Shown here: positions 22,871 to 34,215 of the stretch, one piece after another | How the letters are laid out: every line of letters starts with the position of its first letter | How positions within the stretch are numbered: position 1 is the stretch's first letter | Assembly: GCA_964019415.1 (NCBI GenBank) | Contig: OZ025880.1 | Coordinates: forward strand, 1,613,313-1,677,312 | DNA length: 64,000 nt | Reading direction: 5' to 3' | Origin: Ianthella basta | Taxonomy: Eukaryota > Porifera > Demospongiae > Verongiida > Ianthellidae | The notes under the pieces: model-generated | The model's input: only the letters and a program-made list of their open reading frames with translations | What the model was told of the DNA's origin: nothing | The model's database searches: none | Program-made: the position numbers and the translations under genes

Positions 22871-24368
22871 GCATGCATACACACCTCATTAATCTGCTGT
22901 TCAACCTCCCAAACCAGCGGTCCTTCTGCCACAACTCTTGTACTAACGGTCTAAGAGGAGGAAAGTGATAACAATTATTAAATACTCCTTATTACATTCA
23001 GTCTGAGAGATCAGCATGCTAGGCAGTCGTGTTTGGAGACTGAAAGCTGCATAACTATTTAGTGGGGGTCAAATGTTTAGTGAGGTTCAAAAGTCCAATG
23101 ATTAACTACTAAAAATGCTTCTTGGGAAAGTTGAAAGGCGCCATTATCTGTGGTGGAGGTAGCATGTGTTCACCAAAACTTAAGCTCAATTTGATGGGTA
23201 ACATACAATGGAGCAATAACATGACTGACACTGTAAGATATTGAACCTCTCACATAATTCCCCTGGAAGATAATTCATTGCATTTGAAGCACAACACAAA
23301 CCAGTCTGCCTATCAGTAAGTGCCTCTCACCTTTGGTGTTAGAGTCTGCGAACCTTTGTCTGGCACAAACGTGTACACATTTGTACCACCGCACACAGTG
23401 AACAGGTCCAGGAGACCCGCCTTTTCAAAGTACTGTGTGTAGGCGTGGCTGAAGGGGTGTGACCCACCATCTGCAGTGGTCCACGCTTGGACGTGTCCGT
23501 TGTCATCAAACAATACCTTGATCACTCCATTGCTAAGGGCCACACCACCAACTACTGCAGGGTGTAGTGAACAAGGATTTGAATGTTCAGAACATGAGCT
23601 CAGATTAGTTCTTCTATTTTATATCACATTACAGCATGCACCAAACACCGTCTATTAAAGTGGTTACAAGCTTCTGCATATAAAGAGCTAGCCAAGTACC
23701 CAGACCGTCTGTGGTCAATTAATCGAAAGGGCCTTGGTATGAGGCTAATGAAAAGCTAGCTACACTGTATAGGGGCTGCCATTACAACTGAATGTCTGTG
23801 TTTGAGGAATGGCATGTGATAGTAAACTGTTAAACTGTATGATTTCAATTGAGCGTTAGTACAGTTCAGTATGACAGAAGTATGCACATTTGAGTGAGAC
23901 CTTCATGATTGCATGTGTCAGTCCCTTCCATCTGAAGCACCCAAATCACTTTTACTGTGTGTCTTCTTCTCTGCTCTCGTGCAGTCCCTGTTCTGCATGA
24001 CTGTCCATGCACTGATGCCCAATGCAGGAGTCTCAGCTGTAAAGTACACCCTGTCACCAACCACTTGCGAAGGGACCTCCACACCAGTCTCACTGCTCCA
24101 GATCTGTAACATGTAGTTCATTTACTGTAAGGCTATAGTCGTTGCACCAAATGTTGTACACCTAGTGTAAGGTGAGCCATATTGACCAAGCAGCCATGCA
24201 GTGTTGGAATTCACCTTTCCACAGAATCCCTTTGGAACGTCAGTGTACACAATTTCAGTTCTGTAGTGAAAGAGGAATACAATAATAGGAGCTCTGACTA
24301 CAAATCTGAAGTGTCTAGTTTCCTCTGAGATGTAACATTTGCTCAGGGAAGGTCCCACTCTAGTGTGC

Positions 24369-24573
24369 TAGACCCTCTCTGCCCCCGGGCACTGCGTTCT
24401 ATATTGCATGACCCTGTTGTCTGTTTAGCTGTTCTGTGCTTGTATCTTTCCTTTCTATTACTGGGCACCTAAGTAGTAGCCCCCTGGGCTAGTGGTCTCC
24501 CCAGTGTAAATAAGAATTCAAATTCAAGATTCAAATACAAAATTTCAAAGAGTGCCTGGGCAGAGAGGGTCTA
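24369..24573. mobile_element. Small TIR element (about 205 bp) in a mannosidase intron
   Basis: Inverted termini TAGACCCTCTCTGCCC / GGGCAGAGAGGGTCTA bound this block. The interior has no ORF. The same left end is found at 58085 in the paralogous mannosidase intron, so the insertion predates the duplication. No clear target duplication was seen. Confidence 0.6.
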
Positions 24574-25182
24574 GCATGCTAGACTTGGTATGACCGTGCA
24601 AAACTGTATGTATGTGCAATACAGCCTCTCTGCTGGTCTCACATAACCAGACAGTGTTCATGTGTGAAAGGTGGGTGGAGTTAACTCTGCATTTAGTCAC
24701 CAGCATAATAACTTGCCTGTTGAACGGCAAAGGATTGGCTACCAGTAAGACTGTCTCCATCTCTTCACTGAGACTGCTTGCCTGCTGATGCTTGCTGGCA
24801 CACTCACTGCCAGGCTCCTTGGAGGGTAGGAGCAAATGCTGCTTCCATGCTAGTCAGATAGGCTACCTGCAAATGGAAAAATGTGTGAGACATTGGATGG
24901 CGTGTACCTATTACTGTATATATGCACTTACGTACATTACATCAACGACATCACGGTAACAAACACGTACAATGCATGCGCATATAGTGCTAGCCACGTG
25001 CCAAGGGCCCTTACAGCTGGCTTCTTTGAGCTACAAAGCATGCTCACCTCACCTCAATAGCAGGAAGGAGCCCGCTCAATCCCTCCCTTGCGGTGTTCAG
25101 TCGCTTGTTGTAGTCTTCATAGGAAGGAGGTGCCTGTTATGGTGTTATGGCGTCGTGGTGCTGCATTAGTCCAGACGTGTTT

Positions 25183-25905
25183 CTGCATAAGAGGGAAGTA
25201 ACGGAGAGAGTGGGTAACAGCTACTCAGCCATTGGAGCTCTCGTGCCACAAGCACTTGTACCTTCCCAAGGCAAGCACCTCTGACCAATCAGTTGATAGT
25301 GTTGATGATGGAGGATTGGGCAGCACATAGGAGTAGGCCATTAGGATCTAGTTAAATAGATAAGAAGTGATTTTGTACATAATCATCATACAGAACTGTA
25401 TGACTATAATTATATAGATATATAACATACAGAATGACATGCATGCAAGTGCTAGTCGTGTGCAGTAGGGCCCTCTCTATGTGTCATCCGGGCTCTTAAA
25501 TTGAGATGGTGATGTGGGCATGCAGAGAGGGTCTGATTCAGCGTACTATAGACATACTGTACACACAAACATGCAAGTATTGCACATACCTCTGCCCACC
25601 TCAGGTCTTCATCCAGCAAATTGTACGAGAGAATTCAAAGCTGGCGGCACTGTGACTCTGTCCTACCCACCTTTTATCCCTCATGTCAACATCCCCCTGT
25701 CCCTGCACCTGCTTACAAGTTTTCCCATTCCCACATGCACTGTACCACCTGCCCCCCCGTCCCCACACCTATTCTGTAGATCTGATTGAGTATAATACAT
25801 GCTTATTATGAAATATACAGAAGTTCCTATATAATCATTCAGGTCATTTCATATAATGTTGTCAATTGAAACAAGAACCAAAGGAGAGAGTACATATATA
25901 GAATG
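25183..25905. other. Intergenic between mannosidase remnant A and TRIM-NHL copy 4
   Basis: No gene called. A segment at about 25460-25640 is repeated at 31330-31515 in the next unit, and on the minus strand it contains a short open stretch (LLDEDLRWAEV) before a GT. It could be an upstream mannosidase exon, but I cannot match it to the family. A short C-rich tract lies near 25670-25780. Confidence 0.4.
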
Positions 25906-28227
25906 TCAACTTCGATATATCTGAACACACAAACTACTCCAGCATGCAACAAGTAAGTCTCCTCTTTGATCTACTGCCAGACCCACAGGGTAGTTAGCAC
26001 ATGGCAAAGATGATACCAATGTCCCATCTTTGTTGAAGACTGCAACACGATGGTTGCCAAAGTCTGCCACCAACACGTGTTTGTCACTACTAAACATCAG
26101 TCTGTTTTGATTGCTGAGTAGCCTTTTACCAAACTCCCTGATGTACACTCCCTGGAGAGTGAGTACTTGAACACGGCGCTTACTGTCATCAGAGACATAC
26201 AACTCTCCATCAGGTGAGACAGCCACAGCACGTGGATCACTGAATTGTCCTGGACCACTGCCTGCCGACCCAAGAGTGCGAACAAGCTGGCCATCTTGAC
26301 TGAAGACTGCCACACGACTATTGCCAGAGTCTGCTACAAAGACCTCTCCATTGTATACAGTTACATCCCATGGCTGATTCAGTGTTCCACTTCCAATTCT
26401 TTTCACGTATGCTCCATCAGTTGTCATCACATCAACTCCATTGTTATTGGCAACATACAAAAGGCCTTCTGTAGTGATGGCAACACTGCGGGGACTCTGG
26501 AGCTGACCATTCCCTGCTCCTTGTTGGCCAAAGCACTTGACATACTTCCTCGCAGCATCAAACACATGGATTTTGTGATTGTTGTAGTCTGACACATATA
26601 TGGTACCACTAGGAGCTACAGCCACACCCCCAAGACAGCCTGGCTGTTGAGGGAATTGAAGTTTCCCCTTACAAGCACCCAGTGTTTTGACGTCCCTTGT
26701 CAGCAATCGCACATCAGTCACTGAGTGGAGTTCTACCACAAATGGACTGCCCCGGATGTGAACCCCGTTCACTAGCACTGACAGCTCACACTCTCCAGTG
26801 TATGTGAGGTCAAAGGTCACCTTGTACTGACCATTCTCCTCATCATTGATGGCTGCCTTGATGGACGGTCCTGGAATTGGAGGTCTGGGGCGGAGGAAGG
26901 CCTGAACACTCTCCCCACCAATGCTGCAGGGGGTCTTCTCACTGTCGGCTGTGGTCAGTGTGAACACGATGGGATCATTGTCTGAGCACCTGCGAACCTG
27001 GTCTGGCGTTGGCTCCAGTATGCTGTTAGCTGAACACGCCCCCACCTCAACACACGCAAACCCTTCAATGGCCGCCCGCAGTGCTGCCTCATGCTTTGGC
27101 AGAAACTGCATCACACGTGACACAACAGCTCCACTCCTGCGGTGTGGCTGTCCTGCGTCCACCACCCTGCGATAGGAGATGACCTCGTGTGGACTGCCCT
27201 CAGTTGACAGGAAGGACAGCATTGCCTGCTTGTTGCTCAGGGTGTCTTCCTTGTGACGATACAAGCAAATTGTGTCAGTGACATTCTCCTTTCTGGTCTC
27301 TGACACAGACCTGATCTTGTCACAAAGTTGCTCCTCACGGCGGTCCAGCATGGCACGATAGGCTTGAAATGATTGTCGAGTGTCTCGAAGTGCTTCCTCT
27401 CTCTTCCTCTCCATATCAGTGCCCCACCCCTCTGCTGTCTCCCGGGCAAACCTGCATTGTTCTTTGTCACAAGCGGCAACCTTCTGGGCCAGCTCCATTG
27501 CATGTTGGTGCTGAGGGGGTAGGGGTACCTCTGCATTGAGGTAGGTGGGGCAGTGGGGGGAGTCCTTGGCCACAGTGCAGGCTTGGCACATCAGGAGGTC
27601 ACACACCTCACAGTGGTACTTGAACATCTCCCCTTTGTGACGAGGGCAGTATAGGGGGACTGCCTTGCAAAGGTGAGCTACATCACACTCTCCACTCCCT
27701 GAGCGAATAGCTTCTACAGACTTCACATCATGCTTGCTTGTCATGTTCTCCAACCATTTGTGGCCCATTTCACAAGTGGTGCAGAAGAATAGGCCACAAG
27801 TGGAGCAGAAGATTATCACTTCAGCCCCGGGGTCTTTGCACTGCGGATACCCACACCTGATTCCTTCCCCGCCGGCCACCTTCCGTACGATCTTCCTACC
27901 TTCCACATACCTGCCAACAGTGGCGCACTGCACGGGGACGCACTCTCTCGCCCTCTCTTTGCAGCGGGGAAGGGCGACGATGTCAGGCTGCCGCCAAGTG
28001 GTGGAGCAGTCTCCGCAGTTCGGAGCGGGACACTTCAGACGGCCGTCTTCCCTGACCGCCTTAGGAAGACACTCCCTGCAGAGACAGTGAAGGCAGGCCA
28101 ACAGGTGAGGGTCCTTCAGCTCTCCGCCACATTGGACGCACGTCACCGGCGGCTCCCACTGGGACGGGGCTGGAGGAGATCTAGAGACGGTCTTCGGCTT
28201 GGAAGCGTCTTCAGGAGGGGAAGCCAT
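25906..28227 (-). CDS. TRIM-NHL protein, copy 4 (intact, 773 aa)
   Basis: Complete single-exon TRIM-NHL gene (start MASPPED, stop after CVQIYRS, two residues longer than its relatives). RING ligands are intact. The B-box1-like motif is of the GYPQCKDPGAE type and the coiled coil of the first cassette type (DTRQSFQAYRAMLDRREEQL), so it combines cassettes differently from the gene at 18749. Blade-tip loops include SDYNNHK, ADSGNSRV, SDDSKRRV and ADFGNHRV. An in-frame stop upstream makes the MASPP start the only choice. It is a probable E3 ligase. Nothing is broken. Confidence 0.93.
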   Translation of the reverse strand: MASPPEDASKPKTVSRSPPAPSQWEPPVTCVQCGGELKDPHLLACLHCLCRECLPKAVREDGRLKCPAPNCGDCSTTWRQPDIVALPRCKERARECVPVQCATVGRYVEGRKIVRKVAGGEGIRCGYPQCKDPGAEVIIFCSTCGLFFCTTCEMGHKWLENMTSKHDVKSVEAIRSGSGECDVAHLCKAVPLYCPRHKGEMFKYHCEVCDLLMCQACTVAKDSPHCPTYLNAEVPLPPQHQHAMELAQKVAACDKEQCRFARETAEGWGTDMERKREEALRDTRQSFQAYRAMLDRREEQLCDKIRSVSETRKENVTDTICLYRHKEDTLSNKQAMLSFLSTEGSPHEVISYRRVVDAGQPHRRSGAVVSRVMQFLPKHEAALRAAIEGFACVEVGACSANSILEPTPDQVRRCSDNDPIVFTLTTADSEKTPCSIGGESVQAFLRPRPPIPGPSIKAAINDEENGQYKVTFDLTYTGECELSVLVNGVHIRGSPFVVELHSVTDVRLLTRDVKTLGACKGKLQFPQQPGCLGGVAVAPSGTIYVSDYNNHKIHVFDAARKYVKCFGQQGAGNGQLQSPRSVAITTEGLLYVANNNGVDVMTTDGAYVKRIGSGTLNQPWDVTVYNGEVFVADSGNSRVAVFSQDGQLVRTLGSAGSGPGQFSDPRAVAVSPDGELYVSDDSKRRVQVLTLQGVYIREFGKRLLSNQNRLMFSSDKHVLVADFGNHRVAVFNKDGTLVSSLPCANYPVGLAVDQRGDLLVACWSSLCVQIYRS

Positions 28228-28440
28228 AGCTTGTGTTGCTGTTCAAGACAAGGTTTCGGGTGTTCTGTGGAAAAGTCGATCGCCTTCGAATCGAGAGAGA
28301 TCTAGAGTGCCGCCAGAGGGGAGGTGAGTTCCAGATATGGAAAAGGATGGGCGCGGAAAGTATCACGTGACCTGTTGCATGTGCAACAAAGCATAGATGT
28401 GGTACTTGCATGCATGCACAATAGTACATCACATAGCTAC
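28228..28440 (-). promoter_or_regulatory. TRIM-NHL upstream block with CACGTG (28364-28369)
   Basis: Conserved proximal block: GTTCAAGACAAGGTTT, GGGCGCGGAAAGTATCACG then TGACC, and TGCATGTGCAAC. The E-box is about 140 bp upstream of the start codon. Confidence 0.6.
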
Positions 28441-28683
28441 AACCGTCACTAATAGCTATAGGCCAAAAGTTGATACATTCACTCATTACCCATTTGTCAG
28501 AATATGTACTATATGAAGTGCTTGTGAAGCTTGTTGCTTTCCTCAGTGGATCAAAGAGATCAACACACTGATCACCTCCAGGGGAGGTACAGTGATGGTA
28601 GTCTTAGCACTCCTGCTCTTTGTCACCTGTACAGTGAGAGAGGACAGTAGAGAATGTTTACATAATTTGCACAAGATGCAGGC

Positions 28684-29076
28684 TAGTCTCACACACCCCT
28701 TGCAGAAGGGTCTGGTAATATTGCATACGCCGACGTGTGTCCAGGACGAGATCCTGTCTTGGCCAATCAGATTCTCTGTTTGCTATAATGAAGTCAGCCT
28801 AAAATTTAGAGTCATAGCGTCAGTTTGCTCGAAGAATATCACTGGGATGTGTTGCAATTTCACTCTGATACACTCAAAACAGAGAAAGAACGAACCATAC
28901 AAACAAAACAATGTGAATTCGTGCACTGCATACTTCTCTCACTGCACTAGCCCTAGATAGAAGATGTCATTGTGCAAGAGTTAACCTCAATTATGCAATA
29001 ATTACATTCCCATGCCATGAGTCAGCTTATGCAATACTACCAGACCCTTCCTCAGGGGGTCTGGAGCGCGAGACTA
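28684..29076. mobile_element. TAGTCT-type MITE (393 bp), unit of TRIM copy 4
   Basis: Inverted ends TAGTCTCACACACC...GAAGGGTCTGGTA and TACCAGACCCTTCC...GCGAGACTA. The left flank is GATGCAGGC and the right flank GATACAGTC, a decayed 9-bp target duplication. The same insertion sits at the paralogous position at 34839 and 52720, while units at 7974 and 44550 have the uninterrupted site GATGCAGGGCTACA. No ORF. Confidence 0.8.
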
Positions 29077-30444
29077 GATACAGTCTACAATAAACTGTGT
29101 GGCACTTGTCAAGTCAAAATGCCACAGCATTGAGGGCAACTTAAGCTAATTTTATCTTGGTATTTGTACAGTGCGTGTTAATTAAGAGATTGCATGCCTT
29201 TAGTAAGCTGTACCTGTTGTATCAGTAAACAGTCAGTATCAATTTGAATACATATTGCATGCTCTTTGGCTATACTATGTAGAATGGATGATTGAAAGCT
29301 TGCTAATGTTAACACTGTGCGTGGCTAGCTGTAGCTCACATGGAAGTCAGGGGATGTAATGGAGACAGTCTGTATCTTTGCACTTCCAAACAACCCTGCC
29401 ATGTCAACTGACTGAGGCGTTGAGGAAAGTGAATTTAACAACCTGTGTGGTGAACAGTCACACTCTGTGTCAGCTCATGACTGAATTACATAATCTGTCA
29501 CATAGCTGAGCAATATACCCAGAGTCAGACAATACCACAATAATGTATGGCAATGTGTGGGTGTACATGAACTTCCAGTGACAATGAGTCTGTACCTGAG
29601 GCCAATGGTAGTATTGTGAGTTGTTGAGCTCAAAGGCGACCTCAACTGCATTGAGAGAACTTTCACCCCCTACATACAATACACAAAAATAGAATGAATG
29701 AAAGGTAAACGAATAAGTCACAGTACATGTACAAATGTATGTATAGCTATGCATCTATGTTGTGTGTGCATCCTTATATGATAACGTAATGTATTGGCCC
29801 TGTTAACCTGCAATATGAGGAGACTCACTTTAAGCAGTTCAAATTTACTAGCTTCACTCCAAGAAGGAGTGACAGATTTGTTGAGTGATGCAAGCAACAC
29901 AATCATTGGATGGACAAACAACTCTGACATCATGTCTGCTTGTTGTGAAAAGTTATCAGCACCTAACGTACATGTAACAGAGAATGATGTAAGGACATTA
30001 GCACTGTGCTCAAATGTGCATGGGATTCAGCACAGTCCGGATGAATACAATTTAGCACATTCACACAATGTTGTGCCAAAATTGTGCTGTTGCAAGTGCA
30101 TGGCACGCTAGTTAGTGGAGATGTGCTGGGTCCACACAGTATGTGTACTTGTTCACACTGCATGTGTGACACACCGACTGAACTGTGCTCATTTAATACA
30201 ATGGCTTATGAGTGCTACAACACAGGCTATGGAATAGTACATGGAAGTGACCCAACAGTCAGTAATCACACTGTACTGTGTGGGTCTTGTAGAATGGGAC
30301 TCCAAACATCCTATTCATTGCAACAAACGATCTCCTCTCCTCAGCCTAGCTAAAACTGACAGCACATACTGTTCTGAGTTGTGTGTGTACATACCTGTCT
30401 GTGTGTATCTGTATCTATCCATAACCATATTCATAACTACTTAC
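29077..30444 (-). repeat. Conserved unit flank
   Basis: Paralogous to 7980-9489, 35230-36687 and 53121-54212. It includes the CTGCATTGAGAGAACT block near 29645 and the TCACTCCAAG...GAGTGACAGATTTGTTGAG block near 29850, both bordered by splice-like dinucleotides. These may be terminal mannosidase exons, but frames are not kept between copies. Confidence 0.45.
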
Positions 30445-30774
30445 CATTGCTGAAGAGACCAATCCTAACAGGATCTTGCATGACTGAAGGGTCATTACCT
30501 CGACCGTCATTCAGAAGAGGGAGCCTCCTACATATAGACACACATGGAGGACAAGAACACGGCCATCATCAAATGATTATCCTTCACAATGGCTCCACAG
30601 ACTGCTGTATACTTGCCTGTGTGTCAAATACTCCATCGATCCATTCCTTCCCACAACTCCAACCGGCCTACGAGTGGAGACCATCAACCCTTTCTTGGTG
30701 TCATTGATAGATGCCTTAAGCACAAGAGGATACACATTTCCCTGGAATGGTGAGCTGGCATTGAATACTCGGTT
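30445..30774 (-). pseudogene. GH38 alpha-mannosidase-like remnant B (two exons)
   Basis: Exons 30774-30613 (NRVFNASSPFQGNVYP...LMVSTRRPVG...) and 30527-30445 (RLPLLNDGRGNDPSV...). The pair matches the GH38 segment with the NYYPV, LTDRxxGGSSxxDG and HRRLLxDDxRGxGEP motifs. Both frames are open, but upstream exons end at an interspersed repeat (31021), so the gene is truncated. Expression of an isolated fragment seems unlikely. Confidence 0.65.
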
Positions 30775-31020
30775 CTGCAAAGAAAGTTAAATACACTCAT
30801 AAATGATTGTACTGTACGTACACATACGTAATAAAACTTGAATCCATAATGATGAAGCCATAGAACCATGGAGATACAGTTGAACTTGTCTAAGATGGTC
30901 ACTATGTAAGCCAGCCAACTCTCTAAAACAGCCAGCCTCCCTGGACCCAAATAGCACTGAAGCATTGCAATCTACCTCTGTAGAGCAGCCACTTCTCTAT
31001 AAAGGTCAGTTAGAACTGGC

Positions 31021-31317
31021 CCACCAGTGCCACCAGTGAAACACTTGTGCATGGCTTCAACAAGAGCGAATACAAGATGGATACAAGAGTGACTAGTCAT
31101 ACTGCATTCCATCAGTATGTCACACTGATGAGTCCCAATCAAGGCGAAACAGCTGTTGTGGCTCTTCCATCTTTGTAGGATGACTAGTAATGGGGGAGGG
31201 CGATCACTGGTTGCCATCAATAGGGCTCTGGCCCCCCAGCCTCCTGAAACACTTTGGTGTAGAAGGCTGGCAGGCGTAATATCCAGTGATTACCCCTTGT
31301 TCAATGTATGTAAGTAC
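31021..31317 (+). mobile_element. Diverged relative of the hammerhead-bearing element
   Basis: About 250 bp match the element at 16595-16950 in opposite orientation (GAGTGACTAGTCAT, CTTCCATCTTTGTAGGATGA, GTAATGGGGGAGGGCGATC). The leading 40 bp (ACCAGTGAAACACTTGTG...) are inverted relative to that copy, so the two copies are internally rearranged. It interrupts the mannosidase flank after GAACTGGCCCAC. Confidence 0.7.
31119..31162 (+). ncRNA. Degenerate hammerhead ribozyme
   Basis: It retains CUGAUGA, a weakened helix II (GUCC/AGGC with a C-A mismatch and a G-U pair), GAAAC and loop AGCU. The cytosine of the GUC cleavage triplet is missing and helix I has a mismatch (GUCACA against UGUGGC). 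Self-cleavage is unlikely. Confidence 0.65.
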
Positions 31318-31893
31318 TATATAGTCTAGTGTGCAGTAGGGCCCTCGCTCTCTACATGATGTGTCATCCGGGCTCTTAAAGTGAGATGGTGATGTAAGCA
31401 TGCAGAGAGGATCAGCATGCATACTAGACTGGTACTATACACACGTACAAACATATGCAAGTATTACACATACCTCTGCCCACCTCAGTTCTTCATCCAA
31501 ATTGTACGAGAGAAGCTTTTGAGGAGGTTTAGATGTACAGTAATCATAAGTTAAGTACTTGGCTTATAACCATAACAATGGGTGATACACAGTCATAAAA
31601 CAAGTACACCTCTGTGACTCAGTGCTAACCACCTTTTCTCGGCCCTCATGTCGACATCCCCGTCCCTATACACCTGCATGCAAGTTTTCCCATCCCCACA
31701 TGCACTGTACCACCTGTCCCCCCACCCCCCACTGTCCCCACACCTGTACGTTCCCTAGATCTGATTGAGTATAATACATGTTTATTATGCAATATACAGA
31801 AGTTGCTATATAATCATTCAGGTCACGTCATAATGTTGTTAATTGAAACAAGAACCAAAAGGGAGTATACATAATATATACAGAATGTCAACT
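31318..31893. other. Intergenic 3' flank of TRIM-NHL copy 5
   Basis: No gene. The part at 31330-31515 repeats 25460-25640. A likely poly(A) signal, AATAAA on the minus strand, lies at 31781-31786, about 110 bp after the stop codon. A short C-rich tract lies near 31690-31750. Confidence 0.5.
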
Positions 31894-34215
31894 TCAAAAT
31901 ATCTCTACACACATACTATCCAAGCATGCAACAAGTAAGTCTTCTCGTTGATCTTCTGCCAGCCCCAATGGGTAGAAACCACAAAGCAAAGATGATACCA
32001 ATGTCCCATATTTGTTGAAGACTGCAACACGATTGTTGTTGTAGTCTGCCACCAACACATGTTTGTCACTACTCAACAGCAGTTTGTGTTGACCACTTAA
32101 TTGTCCTTTACCAAACTCCCTGATGTACACACCCTGGAGAGTGAGTACTTGAACACTTTGATTACTTCGATCAGAGACATACAACTCTCCATCAGGTGAG
32201 ATGACCACACCGACTGGACTACTGAATTGTCCTGGACCACTGCCTACTGACCCAATGGTGCGAACAAGCTGGCCATCTTGACTGAAGACTGCCACACGAC
32301 CATTGCCAGTGTCTGCTACAAAGATCTCTCCATTGTATACAGTTACATCCCATGGCCGTTTCAGCGTTCCACTTCCAATTCTTTTCACGAATGCTCCATC
32401 AGTTGTCATCACATCAACTCCATTGTCATTAGCAACATACAAAAGGCCTTCTGTAGTGATTGCAACACTCTTTGGGCTCTGGAGCTGACCATTCCCTGCT
32501 CCTCGTTGGCCAAAGCACTTGACATACTTCCTCGCAGCATCAAACACATGGATTTTGTGATAGCTGAAGTCTGACACATATATGGTACCACTAGGAGCTA
32601 CAGCCACACCCGCAAGACTGCCTGGTTGTTGAGGGAATTGAAGAGTCTCCTTACAAGCACCTAGTGTTTTGACGTCCCTCGTCAGCAACAATCGTACATC
32701 AGTCACTGAGTGGAGTTTCACCACAAATGGACTGCCCCAGATGTGAACCCCATTCACTAGCACTGACAGCTCACACTCTCCAGTGTATGTGAGGTCAAAG
32801 GTCACCTTGTACTGACCATTCTCCTCATCATTGATGGCTGCCTTGATGGACGGTCCTGGGATTGGAGGTCTGGGGCGGAGGAAGGCCTGAACACTCTCCC
32901 CACCAACGCTACAGGGGGACTTCTCACTGTCGGCTGTGGTCAGAGTGAACACAATGGGATCATTGACTGCTGAGCACCTGCGAACCTTGTCTGGCGCTGG
33001 CTCCAGTGTGCTGTTAGCTGGACACGCCCCCACCTCAACACACGCAAACCCCTCAATGGCCGCCTGCAGTGCTGCCTCGTGCTTTGGCTGAAAATTCATC
33101 ACATGTGACACAACAGCTTCACTCCTGTGGTGTGGCTGTCCTGCACCCACCACCCTGCGGTAGGAGATGACCTCGTGTGGACTGCCCTCAGTTGACAGGA
33201 AGGACAGCATTGCTTGCTTGTTGCTCAGGGTGTCTTCCTTGTGACGATACAAGCGAACAGTGTCAGTGACGTTTTCCTTTCTGGTCTCTGACACAGACCT
33301 GATCTTGTCACACAGCTCATCCTTGCGATGCTCAAGCATGGCTTGATAGGCTTGAAATGATTGCTGCACATCTCGAAGTGCTTCCTCTTTCTTCCTCTCC
33401 ACCTCAGTGCCCCACCTTTCTGCTGTTTCCTGGGCAACCCTGCACTGTTCCTTGTCACAAGCGGCAACCTTCTGGGCCAGCTCCATTGCATGTTGGTGTT
33501 GAGGGGGGAGGGGTACCTCTGCACTGAGGTAGGCGGGGCAGTGGGGGGAGTGCTTGGTCACAGTGCAGGCTTGGCACATCAGGAGGTCACACACCTCACA
33601 GTGGTACTCCAACATCTTCCCCTTGTGGCAAGGGCAGTACAAGGGGGCCGCCTTGCGAAGGTGAGCTGCATCACACCCTCCAGTCCCTGAACGAATTGTT
33701 TCTACGGACTTCACATCATGCTTGCTTGTCATGTTCTCCAACCATTTGTGAAATACTTCACAATTGTTGCAGAAGAAGAGCTCGCAAGTGGAACAGAAGA
33801 TTATCACTTCAGCCCGGGGGTCTTTGCACTGCGGATACCCACAAGCGATTCTTTCTCCGCTGGCCACCTTCCGTACGATCTTCCTGCCTTCCACGTACCT
33901 GCCGACAGTGGCGCACTGCACGGGGACGCACTCTCTCGTCCTCTCCTCGCAGCGGGGAAGGGCGACGACGTCGGGCTGCGGCCAAGTGGTGGAGCAGTCT
34001 CCGCAGTTCTGAGCGGGACACTTCAGACGTCCGTCTTCCCTGACCGCCTTAGGAAGACACTCCCTGCAGAGACAGTGAAGGCAGGCCAACAGGTGAGGGT
34101 CCTTCAGTTCTCCGTCACATTGGACGCACATCACCGGCGGCTCCCACTGGGACGGGGCTGGAGGAGATCTAGAGGCGGTCTTCGGCTTGGAAACGCCTTC
34201 AGGAGGGGAGGCCAT
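31894..34215 (-). CDS. TRIM-NHL protein, copy 5 (intact, 773 aa)
   Basis: Complete single-exon TRIM-NHL gene starting MASPPEG. The RING has all ligands (CVQC...CLHCLC...C). The B-box1-like motif is of the GYPQCKDPRAE / STCELFFCNNC type, shared only with the gene at 49769. The coiled coil is of the second cassette type. Blade-tip loops include SDFSYHK, ADTGNGRV, SDRSNQSV and ADYNNNRV. The last blade has drifted (LAEDQRED, CLDSMCVEIF, where relatives have LAVDQRGD), which may weaken propeller closure. It is otherwise a plausible E3 ligase. Confidence 0.92.
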   Translation of the reverse strand: MASPPEGVSKPKTASRSPPAPSQWEPPVMCVQCDGELKDPHLLACLHCLCRECLPKAVREDGRLKCPAQNCGDCSTTWPQPDVVALPRCEERTRECVPVQCATVGRYVEGRKIVRKVASGERIACGYPQCKDPRAEVIIFCSTCELFFCNNCEVFHKWLENMTSKHDVKSVETIRSGTGGCDAAHLRKAAPLYCPCHKGKMLEYHCEVCDLLMCQACTVTKHSPHCPAYLSAEVPLPPQHQHAMELAQKVAACDKEQCRVAQETAERWGTEVERKKEEALRDVQQSFQAYQAMLEHRKDELCDKIRSVSETRKENVTDTVRLYRHKEDTLSNKQAMLSFLSTEGSPHEVISYRRVVGAGQPHHRSEAVVSHVMNFQPKHEAALQAAIEGFACVEVGACPANSTLEPAPDKVRRCSAVNDPIVFTLTTADSEKSPCSVGGESVQAFLRPRPPIPGPSIKAAINDEENGQYKVTFDLTYTGECELSVLVNGVHIWGSPFVVKLHSVTDVRLLLTRDVKTLGACKETLQFPQQPGSLAGVAVAPSGTIYVSDFSYHKIHVFDAARKYVKCFGQRGAGNGQLQSPKSVAITTEGLLYVANDNGVDVMTTDGAFVKRIGSGTLKRPWDVTVYNGEIFVADTGNGRVAVFSQDGQLVRTIGSVGSGPGQFSSPVGVVISPDGELYVSDRSNQSVQVLTLQGVYIREFGKGQLSGQHKLLLSSDKHVLVADYNNNRVAVFNKYGTLVSSLLCGFYPLGLAEDQREDLLVACLDSMCVEIF

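Larger units (their letters stand above)
21975..25182 (-). pseudogene. GH38 alpha-mannosidase-like gene remnant A (8 exons)
   Basis: Exons deduced from AG/GT borders and aligned frames: 25182-25053, 24866-24717, 24260-24215, 24103-23901, 23554-23331, 22950-22885, 22376-22291, 22083-21975. Landmarks in order are GLMQHHDAIT (the conserved QHHDAVSGT motif of GH38), VANPLPFNR/TEIVYTDVP, VEVPSQ...ALGISAW, SNGVIKVLFD and EGPLVWEVEQ. These match the middle and C-terminal part of lysosomal-type alpha-mannosidases, which remove mannose from N-glycans. The exon at 24717 uses a GC donor. It is broken by an 8-bp duplication right after QHHDA, a frame change in the next exon, and a 1-bp loss near 23932. 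The N-terminal catalytic exons and the last exons are absent. Confidence 0.75.
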
